A DNA stretch of 64,000 nt. Source: Nitrosomonas oligotropha (GTDB taxonomy: Bacteria; Pseudomonadota; Gammaproteobacteria; Burkholderiales; Nitrosomonadaceae). Shown here piece after piece: positions 26,741 through 33,837 of the stretch. Below the pieces are notes generated by a model. It ran no database searches. It was not told the origin of the DNA and was given only the letters and a program-made list of their open reading frames with translations. The position numbers were made by a program, and so were the translations under genes. The first letter of the stretch is position 1. Every line of letters begins with the position of its first letter. The stretch covers positions 17,411-81,410 of the forward strand of contig NZ_FNOE01000012.1 of assembly GCF_900106555.1 (NCBI RefSeq), in the 5' to 3' direction.

Positions 26741-27063
26741 TAAGAATGTACTGCTATTGACACTACAGCGGCGATCGGACTTCTGGGAGTATCAGCGGAT
26801 TGATTGATGTGTCAGCATTATTGCTTGCTGATGGCGCGGTTTCGCATGATTGACCTGATGTTTTTCCGAGAAAGATATTTGCCGTGATCTCACTGCTTCT
26901 GAGTATCACGATATTGGCCTCATGTATTCAATGTTGGCCGGAGAACTTTGATTCTTTAGAAGTACTTTACCGGGAGTTACGTGTCCCCCGGTAAAGTATC
27001 CGGTTCCACGGTGCAGCAGCTAGCCTAGCAAGATACCTGCGGTTACCGTTCACTAATCCTCTG
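26741..27063. other. Intergenic region with one inverted repeat
   Basis: About 320 bp without a convincing gene on either strand. It lies between the cyclase remnant and the end of the metal operon and may be decayed sequence from the same duplication. The only structure I see is the 12-bp inverted repeat at 26963-26998. Confidence 0.4.
26963..26998. repeat. Inverted repeat, possible terminator of the metal operon
   Basis: Arms TACTTTACCGGG (26963-26974) and its exact complement (26987-26998) with a 12-base loop. It lies 66 bp beyond the stop of the last gene of the minus-strand metal operon, where a terminator is expected, but no T-run follows on that strand. It could be a stabilising 3' hairpin instead. 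Confidence 0.5.
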
Positions 27064-27798
27064 TTATTTCTGAGTTTCAATGCCTTGCTTATGATTCAAA
27101 AAGAAACTTCTTCTACTGATTTCCTGAACCCATTGCTTAGCCGGAATGATGGGGGAGAACATAATCAATCCCAGTATGACTGGAATAATTAATCCCAAAC
27201 AAACGGCCAGGATCCTTAGCGCAATATGCCACGGAGATACCGCGTCAGGATCAACACCGACATGCAGTGGAATTCTGAGTATATTTTCTTCGGTCATCGT
27301 ATTTTCTTCCCCAACTGAAAGGTATAACGCGTAAAAACCCTCTTTGTCCAGTTCGATATGCGTCTCGACCATACCCCGCGGGTACAGCTTGGCCGGTACT
27401 TCAAAAATGGTGCCGGTATCCTTGAAGTTTTCCACTTTCCTCTCATCCTCTCCAATCAGTTCTTGTTTAACCAAGCGAACACTGATGGGTGTTTCCCTTA
27501 CGTCTTCGTCAACCAGATCTGCGGTAAAGTAAAGTGAGCCCGTTTTGGGGATTTTTTTACAATAGGATCGTAACAATTTATTTCTATCTTTCCCTTTTAT
27601 ATTCTCCAGATCGCCTTCGGGCTTCAGATAAGCACTGAAATAAATCGCATATAAATCATTGGTGACGAGGCAACCTACCGTTTCGGTATAGTCAAATTGC
27701 ACGGAGGCGGTTACATTTTTCTTGCTGCAGGCAGGTAACAGCAAAATGCTGCCGCATAATAGAATCGTTAATAACTGTTTGGTAGTGAGTGATTTCAT
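27064..27798 (-). CDS. Lipoprotein with C-terminal membrane helix, unknown function
   Basis: A 244-residue protein with a lipoprotein signal (LLTILLCGSILLLPAC, lipobox LPAC, then SKK). The mature part is a beta-rich periplasmic domain of about 170 residues containing a conserved-looking ETPISVRLVKQEL and a cysteine pair. A hydrophobic helix (LRILAVCLGLIIPVILGLIMF) follows near residue 195-215, with a basic tail after it. Being anchored at both ends is unusual. I do not recognise the family. It is the last gene of the five-gene metal operon, 42 bp after copC, so a metal-related envelope role is likely. Confidence 0.75.
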   Translation of the reverse strand: MKSLTTKQLLTILLCGSILLLPACSKKNVTASVQFDYTETVGCLVTNDLYAIYFSAYLKPEGDLENIKGKDRNKLLRSYCKKIPKTGSLYFTADLVDEDVRETPISVRLVKQELIGEDERKVENFKDTGTIFEVPAKLYPRGMVETHIELDKEGFYALYLSVGEENTMTEENILRIPLHVGVDPDAVSPWHIALRILAVCLGLIIPVILGLIMFSPIIPAKQWVQEISRRSFFLNHKQGIETQK

Positions 27799-27840
27799 AA
27801 TGTAGTGCGCTCCTATCGATAAGGAATATGGGTATTGAAA

Positions 27841-28233
27841 CTAGTCGGATTCCGCAACAGTAAAATCAAATTTGCCAGAAACCGCGTGTGTATCCGCCGA
27901 TATCACCCGGTACCGGACGGTGTAAGTATCCGGAGGGAGTCGCGGAATGCTGATATAGATATGCGATGGATCCAGTATTTCCTGTTCAATATCTTTGTTA
28001 TCCACACGCTTTCCTGCACTATTCATCACGGCAAGCGATTTGAAAGCACTCCTGACATGCTCGTTAAACCAGACATCCACTTGCTTCGGTGATTTGCTAA
28101 TGGTGCTGTCTTTTTCAGGCATCGATTTCACCATGACAGCATGCGCGAGAGCGGCTTCCGGTAAGATTGAGAAAGTAATAAAGAACAAACACATCAGTAG
28201 ATTCATTGAAAAAAAGATACTGCAACGTGCCAT
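27841..28233 (-). CDS. CopC-domain periplasmic copper-binding protein
   Basis: A 130-residue CopC. A signal peptide ending in ALA is followed by the mature start HAVMVKSMPEKDSTI, where the N-terminal His is a Cu(II) ligand in the family. The ISADTHAVSGKFDF block carries the Asp and second His of the copper site (D-x-H-x-x-x-G). No CopD domain is fused. ACAGGAGAA upstream supports the ATG at 28233 over an earlier in-frame start. CopC proteins bind and deliver periplasmic copper. Fourth gene in the operon headed by the HupE-TonB receptor. Confidence 0.92.
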   Translation of the reverse strand: MARCSIFFSMNLLMCLFFITFSILPEAALAHAVMVKSMPEKDSTISKSPKQVDVWFNEHVRSAFKSLAVMNSAGKRVDNKDIEQEILDPSHIYISIPRLPPDTYTVRYRVISADTHAVSGKFDFTVAESD

Positions 28234-28280
28234 AGCGTTTTCTCCTGTAAAAATATTGTCGTAGCAATCCGCACTGTTCA

Positions 28281-29573
28281 TCATTCAAAAACATACCAAG
28301 CCAATTCACTGGAATGCTGATTGTTTTTTTCCGTCCATAGGGCTAAAAATCCATGTTTTGTGGCCACTAATTTGGGTTGCGTTGCGGAATACTTTGCTTC
28401 GGTTAGTCGTTTAGGCACTGACCAGGTCGTGCCGCCATCTTCTGATTTCGTGTAAAAAATACTCGCTCCATCCGGTTCCATTTCATTCCAAATGGCCGCA
28501 ACAGCATTGCGATTGCGCGCCGCAATATCGCCATGCATAGCCATACTTCCGAGTTTCCGGGGAATCGACCAGGTTTGGCCGTTATCGTTTGAAGAGAGAT
28601 GATATAAACCGGATTTGTCTTCAATACCGGTCCAAACAACGCTGTGCAGTTGAGCGATATTGTCTGTGCCAGCATATTTTAAAGCGCCGCCAACATGCGG
28701 ACAGCCTTCGAATTTCCATTGAAAATCACCGACTGTGCTGGCGTGCCGCCAGGTTAATCCCGCATCGAGCGATTGCGCCAGCGACATGTCGCGAGGTGCG
28801 GTATTGCGATAAAGAACAGCGAGTTTATTGTCAGGTGACACTGTCACTGTGTTCCAACAGCATGAGCACGTGGAGTCATCCAAAGTAACCGGCTGACTCC
28901 ACTGTTTACCTTGGTCAATCGACCGGGCATAGTGCAAACCTTGGTAACCATTTTCATTAGGATCCGCCAGCCAAACCGCATGAAAGTTGCCTTTCCAGTC
29001 AGCAACCACATCGATGTGAGCCTGGCTACCGTCATTGTCCATGGCCGGATTGGCGCCTCTTTTCCAGGTTTGGCCAGCATCCGCGGAATAAGCGCTGACC
29101 ATCGGTCCCATCGTCGGGAACTCTCCTTCAGTTTGCCACAGTGATACCAAATGGTTACCGTCAGCCGCCAGCTGAACATCGTTTCCACGGCTGGCCAGTG
29201 CGGCAGGCAACGACTCATTTACAGTCACCGGACTTTTCCATTGACGCCCGCCATCTTCAGAACGTGTATAGCGAATCGAGCCATGCTTATTATGGGCAAC
29301 GCATTTTCCGCTCGCGATGAGGTGGATAGTTTCTTTGTCCACATAAACGTCGAATGATGAAATATCGTATAAACCCAGCGTCGATTTGGCATAAACCGTA
29401 TTGTTTGCCGGATTGAGTGTGGTATTTTCCGGCACCTCCATGCTCAGCACCGGCCCCGGCGAGCAGCTAATAATCATTAAGCTGATCTGGCAAACTACTT
29501 TCAGGGAAACAATCAATCCGTGTTTTCTTCCGGATTGCATGTCATTGGTCATTGCGTACATCCACTGTTTCAA
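28281..29573 (-). CDS. Asp-box (BNR/sialidase-fold) lipoprotein
   Basis: A beta-propeller protein of about 430 residues. Six Asp-box repeats of the S-x-D-x-G-x-x-W type are seen: SEDGGRQW, SADAGQTW, SIDQGKQW, SLDAGLTW, SNDNGQTW and SEDGGTTW, spaced along the chain. The N-terminus has a hydrophobic stretch ending in the lipobox-like LMIISC, so it is likely a lipoprotein. It is sialidase-like in fold only; a classic catalytic arginine triad is not evident to me. Also present is a CSCCW cluster around residue 195 that could bind metal. The TTG start overlaps the thioredoxin gene stop as TTGA; in-frame ATGs follow at 29561 and 29552. Confidence 0.8.
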   Translation of the reverse strand: MKQWMYAMTNDMQSGRKHGLIVSLKVVCQISLMIISCSPGPVLSMEVPENTTLNPANNTVYAKSTLGLYDISSFDVYVDKETIHLIASGKCVAHNKHGSIRYTRSEDGGRQWKSPVTVNESLPAALASRGNDVQLAADGNHLVSLWQTEGEFPTMGPMVSAYSADAGQTWKRGANPAMDNDGSQAHIDVVADWKGNFHAVWLADPNENGYQGLHYARSIDQGKQWSQPVTLDDSTCSCCWNTVTVSPDNKLAVLYRNTAPRDMSLAQSLDAGLTWRHASTVGDFQWKFEGCPHVGGALKYAGTDNIAQLHSVVWTGIEDKSGLYHLSSNDNGQTWSIPRKLGSMAMHGDIAARNRNAVAAIWNEMEPDGASIFYTKSEDGGTTWSVPKRLTEAKYSATQPKLVATKHGFLALWTEKNNQHSSELAWYVFE

Positions 29574-30064
29574 TTCAGGAGTACCTTGAAGATATTGTTA
29601 TAGTCCTCCTTGGATAACGCGCCGCTAATGCCATGGCGTTCATGATTCTTATTGATGAAGTAGGTTCTGGGTAACTCGCCATACCATTTAGGATCAATCT
29701 CATAGCGCAATTTTTGTGCATTTTCTTCGGTAAAAATCCAGTGCTCCAAATTGGTCAATTCGTTTCTCGCCAACACGGTTTGGACTAAACCGGTTGCTGA
29801 GGCATCGTCAGCGGATAGCATCACGATATTGATTTCCGGTCTGCTTTTTGCCAGATCATGCAGCAGTGGCATTTTCTTCATGCATGATGAACAGGTGGTC
29901 GACCAAATAACCAGCATGAAAGGTTTATCCGCATTGCTATCAAGCAATCTCTGATAACTGCCGGGAGTAAAAGGTTTGAGTTGCACCTGCTCAGCTCCGG
30001 CCGGTAACACAAAACCGGATGACAAAATGAGTGTGCATAGTAAAAAGATTTTTCTTAAGGTCAT
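29570..30064 (-). CDS. Periplasmic thioredoxin-like protein (TlpA/Sco-like)
   Basis: A 164-residue exported protein. A signal peptide (IFLLCTLILSSGFVLPAGA) is followed by a thioredoxin fold with the redox motif CSSC in VIWSTTCSSCMKKMPLLHDLA and the cis-Pro region ELPRTYFI. An AAGGGGGG ribosome site precedes the ATG. TlpA-like proteins reduce cysteines or copper sites of periplasmic metalloproteins. Placed second in the operon, 45 bp after the receptor gene and coupled to the Asp-box gene, it may keep the metal or the CSCCW cysteines of the next protein reduced. Confidence 0.88.
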   Translation of the reverse strand: MTLRKIFLLCTLILSSGFVLPAGAEQVQLKPFTPGSYQRLLDSNADKPFMLVIWSTTCSSCMKKMPLLHDLAKSRPEINIVMLSADDASATGLVQTVLARNELTNLEHWIFTEENAQKLRYEIDPKWYGELPRTYFINKNHERHGISGALSKEDYNNIFKVLLN

Positions 30065-30108
30065 GTTTTCCCCCCTTTGGTGATGAATTCCGGGTATCCC
30101 GGATCAAT

Positions 30109-32853
30109 TTAAATTTTCAATGTGAAGCTCAAGCGGAAACTCACCGGTTCTACCGGATGAAAGTGAAAATCCCTTACGCCGTCAGCTGATTCACCGGGCA
30201 GCCGCGACGTATAAAAATAAGTGATCGCAGGATCGTTACGATCGAGCATATTGAACACCTCGGCCTGCAAGCTTAATTTTCTGTTGACTTCATAACCGAG
30301 CATGGCAGACAGCAGAATCGTGGAATCCGAGCGTCTACTGTTGTCTTCGACTAAAGGCCGCGGCCCTAAGAAACGTAACCGGGGGCCACCGAAAAAACCG
30401 CCAAAAACATGATGAAAAGTCGCGCCGGTTGCAACTACGGCCTCGACCGAATTCGGCACATAATTACCTTCATCCGGTACTTTATTGCGGAAACGTGCAT
30501 GGGAGAAACTGACATCGGCGTCAAAGGTCAGCCAGTCCGTCGGCGAATAGTAATTTGCAAACTCAAGCCCGTAGCGGCGGCTAGGACGGCTGGCCTCCGT
30601 CGTGCCGGCATCCCCGACAAATAGCAGCTCCGAGTCAATATCCAGCCACCACAACGCCAACGTGCTTTGCAATCCTTTAATCCGCACCATGCGTGCACCA
30701 ACCTCCGCGCCGTAAGTACGGACCAGCGGATCGGCACGCCGAACGGAATCACCACTTAGCGGATCGATGCGGGTGTTGATGCCACGCGCATCGTTGCTAT
30801 GAAACCCAAGACCGCCATTCAGATAAAACTCGGTATCCGCCCAAGGTCCGAGAACCATGCCAAATTTAGGGCTGACCAAGCCATCGTAGCGTTCGCCCAT
30901 GTTTTGTCTGATATTGCTGCGATCAACATCAAAGCGGAAACCGTCGAAACGTAGCCCCAAACTGGTGCGTAACCAGTCCGTCCAGGTCAGCTTGTTTTCT
31001 GCGTACGGACTGATACTGGTTACCCATAGGGTATCCTGGCGCGTGATGCCGGTTCTTCTTTGCGCATGCGTTCTGGTCAGTGCGTTGTGAATATTATCGT
31101 TACGCACTTGCAAGCCGAAGGTGGTTTCCGAATCAACAGAACCGATGGTGTGAAAAATCGTATGGCTGCCTTTGAAGCCGGTTGTCCAACGATCATCCGG
31201 TTGGCCGAATTGATCGCCACATGTATTAAAAAGAGCTGGATTGAATTGTCTCCCTGAATCCAATCCAGTTAAACCGGCACAACCGGCAAGGTTGGTGTGC
31301 TCATTGTCATCCAGAAAGAATGTGAAGTTTGAGAACAGACTCAGCTTGGAATTCACCCCGTAAACCATTAACTTGGTGATACTGTTCTCCCCCCGGTGAT
31401 GCCATTCACCGGTCAGACTATAACGCTGGCTGCTGCCGCCATCGGTAGGATCGAGCGCATCGAAGCGGCCGATGATGCCTTGTTGAAGCGCGCGCCTGGC
31501 AATCTGATCGGTCGCTTTCCAATCGGACTTCGTGGCCATGGCAGTTACACTCCAGCCATGATTGCCATACTCCTGGCTGTATCGCAACAGACCGTTAAAC
31601 TTCAAATAATCGTTGCCAACCGTCCACGGGCCATTGTTGTGCACGATTTCTCCCGCATACAACAAATTACCTGTTCCTAATGCGCGGGAACTGGCGATCA
31701 ATCCGCGGTAATAATCAAAGCTGCCTCCCGTGAATCTGACCATGGTTTCCGGCAGCTTTTTAAAATAGCGGATATTGGCCGAACCGGTACTGGAAAAATC
31801 TCCATTCTCGGCATAGTGAATGCTTTTTTTGTATTCCAGCGTTTCGATCAGCTCAGGGATGAGAAAATTGGTATCCGTCCAGCCTTGTCCGTGGGAATGC
31901 GATAATTGATTGACCGGCACGCCTTCAATCTGGGTTAGAAAATCGGTGCCGTGATCGAGATTGAATCCACGTAGAAAAAATTGATTGGCTTTACCTTCGC
32001 CGCTGTGCTGTGTGGCAATCATACCGGGAATGGTTTCCAGCACTTCCGCCGGGCGCGTAATCGGCCGGAATTTGATCTGGGCTTGCCCCACGTTACCTTG
32101 AGAAGCGCTGTCAGCGATACCTATCATTGAATTGGCCCGCTCAGTCACGCGCATCTCGTTGAATACCACCAATTTTGCTTTGCCGCTTTCAGGCTTAATT
32201 TCCGTCATCGCCTTCGGGGTCGCATTGATCAATTCAGCAGCTTCTTGAGCTTGCACGTTGTTACCGACGGAAAAGGCCAATGCCAATACCACTAATCGTG
32301 CAATCAGTATGCCGGTCCCGTGCAGTAGCAAGGTGGCGAATACAAATCCGGCGGTATAGGAAATCAGACTGGCGGAAGCCGATATTTCCTGGCCATGCGC
32401 GTAGCCATGAAAAAAAGCAAAAAGCGCGATAATCAGAATATTAAACGAGGCGCTAAATTGAATTTTCCGGATAACGAATACGTTGAGTAGCAGAACGGAC
32501 AACAGAATGATGTTTTCGGTATAAGGTAGTGCGATGTCCACTGCACCGGCAAATCCGCCAAGACTCATGACGCTGGCAAATACCAGGGGTAATACCCAGA
32601 CAGCTTGCCCGCGCGATTGCGCGGCCCATATTCCCACCGCAATCATGGTCAAAATATGATCCCACCCTTCCAATGGATGATGAAAACCGTCGTGCCAATC
32701 ACTGTTAATGACAAGCATCATTGCTGGGTTTTGCGGCAGGAAAAAAGATAACAGCATGAGTGATCCGAATGCGAGGATCATGGTCGATCGTTTCTCATAT
32801 TTTTGAGTAACTTGCGGCATCTGCTTGAGATTTGAGCTAAAGATAATTGCCAT
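30109..32853 (-). CDS. HupE/UreJ permease fused to TonB-dependent receptor
   Basis: One uninterrupted frame of about 914 residues. Residues 25-190 are a HupE/UreJ-type metal permease: HHPLEGWDHILTMIAVGIWA, several helices, then LFAFFHGYAHGQE, both His-rich metal motifs intact. Residues 190-203 (LVVLALAFSVGNNVQAQ) look like a signal-peptide h- and c-region ending Val-Gln-Ala. From about 230 the plug domain (FRPITRPAEVLETIPGM, FFLRGFNLDHGTDF) and then a beta-barrel to the terminal aromatic-poor FRLSFTLKI. HupE resides in the inner membrane and TonB receptors in the outer, so cleavage after VQA is the simplest way both could work. ATG 32853 has AAGAAG upstream; ATGs at 32820 and 32781 and a TTG at 32904 are alternatives. 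First gene of a five-gene operon. Confidence 0.85.
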   Translation of the reverse strand: MAIIFSSNLKQMPQVTQKYEKRSTMILAFGSLMLLSFFLPQNPAMMLVINSDWHDGFHHPLEGWDHILTMIAVGIWAAQSRGQAVWVLPLVFASVMSLGGFAGAVDIALPYTENIILLSVLLLNVFVIRKIQFSASFNILIIALFAFFHGYAHGQEISASASLISYTAGFVFATLLLHGTGILIARLVVLALAFSVGNNVQAQEAAELINATPKAMTEIKPESGKAKLVVFNEMRVTERANSMIGIADSASQGNVGQAQIKFRPITRPAEVLETIPGMIATQHSGEGKANQFFLRGFNLDHGTDFLTQIEGVPVNQLSHSHGQGWTDTNFLIPELIETLEYKKSIHYAENGDFSSTGSANIRYFKKLPETMVRFTGGSFDYYRGLIASSRALGTGNLLYAGEIVHNNGPWTVGNDYLKFNGLLRYSQEYGNHGWSVTAMATKSDWKATDQIARRALQQGIIGRFDALDPTDGGSSQRYSLTGEWHHRGENSITKLMVYGVNSKLSLFSNFTFFLDDNEHTNLAGCAGLTGLDSGRQFNPALFNTCGDQFGQPDDRWTTGFKGSHTIFHTIGSVDSETTFGLQVRNDNIHNALTRTHAQRRTGITRQDTLWVTSISPYAENKLTWTDWLRTSLGLRFDGFRFDVDRSNIRQNMGERYDGLVSPKFGMVLGPWADTEFYLNGGLGFHSNDARGINTRIDPLSGDSVRRADPLVRTYGAEVGARMVRIKGLQSTLALWWLDIDSELLFVGDAGTTEASRPSRRYGLEFANYYSPTDWLTFDADVSFSHARFRNKVPDEGNYVPNSVEAVVATGATFHHVFGGFFGGPRLRFLGPRPLVEDNSRRSDSTILLSAMLGYEVNRKLSLQAEVFNMLDRNDPAITYFYTSRLPGESADGVRDFHFHPVEPVSFRLSFTLKI

Positions 32854-32881
32854 TATCTTCTTAACCCAAGAGGGTACGAAA

Positions 32882-32912
32882 GTGACAAATTGCCACAGCG
32901 GCAATTTGTCAC
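32882..32912. promoter_or_regulatory. Perfect 13-bp inverted repeat, likely operator
   Basis: Arms GTGACAAATTGCC (32882-32894) and its complement (32900-32912) around a five-base spacer. It is placed 29 bp upstream of the proposed ATG of the HupE-TonB receptor gene. The half-sites and spacing suggest binding by a dimeric regulator. It does not resemble the Fur, Zur, NikR or CsoR sites I know. A hairpin in the leader RNA is the alternative. Confidence 0.65.
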
Positions 32913-33138
32913 ACTTAACCTAGAACTGGATCGGAATGATTATTTGGATAGGGAAAAATACAAACTGCCAGAATTTTCCCAAAGAGCCGGGAACGACCCT
33001 GATTAGAAAAATACAATTCTGATCAGTTACTTATTCTGTAACACAGTATGATTATCGGATGTGATTCGGATAGACAGCGGCAAGTGACAATGCCCGGCCG
33101 GCTCAAACAGAGTCAAGATCAATGGCACCGGCTTAGAT

Positions 33139-33837
33139 TCAGGCCAACCCTGTACCGGCGGATTGAATAACCTTTGATAAAGTTTTGCGTGCCGCACGCA
33201 TACCGGCACCCATTTGCAGCAATGTACCGATACGAACCGAGCGTTTCAGCAGCAATGCCGTGAGGCGCAGCGGATTCACGCCGCCATCGGGATACACGGC
33301 ACCGAGCAATGCTTCCGGTGGGGAGAAATGAACCGGATCGATAATGGCGCGCACGGCGATGAACGGAATACCTGCTGTCGCTGCCACATGCGCCACGGCG
33401 GCGCTTTCCATATCCACCGCACAGGCGCCTGTTGCTTGCGCCAGATTTCGCTTGGCTTTTTCATCCGTCAGCGGCACGGCACTGTCCGCCAAGCCGCCGT
33501 TGACGACGGTAATATCCGTGGGCAGTAAACTTTGCAACCGGTCACGCCATGCCAGATCAACCGACAACTGCTCACCTGCGTGTATGACATCCGGCAAAAC
33601 CAAGTCGCCTGGTTTTAGGGTCGAATCCAGCGCACCGGCAACACCAAAGCTCACCAGCGCCATCGTACCCTGTTGATACAACCCTTCGGCTGCCGCACCC
33701 GCAGCCTGCGCGCCCATGCCGCTTAACCACAAACGCGCATGGTCATTCAGCTGCACCATTTGATTGAATGGAATTCGCGCCGGTGATATGCAACTGGCTT
33801 CAGCCCGTAAGGCTGTCACCAGTCCGGTTACACGCAC
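33139..33837 (-). CDS. hpnG: Hopanoid-associated phosphorylase
   Basis: A 232-residue nucleosidase/phosphorylase. Motifs: VTGLVTALRAEASC, SFGVAGALDSTLKPGDLVLPD, CAVDMESAAVAHVAATAGIPFIAVRAIIDP and SPPEALLGAVYPDGG. HpnG converts adenosylhopane to phosphoribosylhopane by removing adenine. I chose GTG at 33837, which overlaps the shc stop by 10 bp and aligns with the start of the paralog at 26635; an ATG at 33882 inside shc is an alternative. Directly downstream of shc, it forms the hopanoid pair. Confidence 0.9.
   Translation of the reverse strand: MRVTGLVTALRAEASCISPARIPFNQMVQLNDHARLWLSGMGAQAAGAAAEGLYQQGTMALVSFGVAGALDSTLKPGDLVLPDVIHAGEQLSVDLAWRDRLQSLLPTDITVVNGGLADSAVPLTDEKAKRNLAQATGACAVDMESAAVAHVAATAGIPFIAVRAIIDPVHFSPPEALLGAVYPDGGVNPLRLTALLLKRSVRIGTLLQMGAGMRAARKTLSKVIQSAGTGLA

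Noticed and set aside
28281..29573. True sialidase (neuraminidase)
   Set aside because: Asp boxes occur in many propeller proteins. I could not see the arginine triad and Tyr/Glu pair, and the neighbours concern metals.
32854..32904. TTG at 32904 as the start of the HupE-TonB receptor gene
   Set aside because: It lies within the perfect 13-bp inverted repeat and has no ribosome-binding site; ATG codons at 32853, 32820 and 32781 are better placed.
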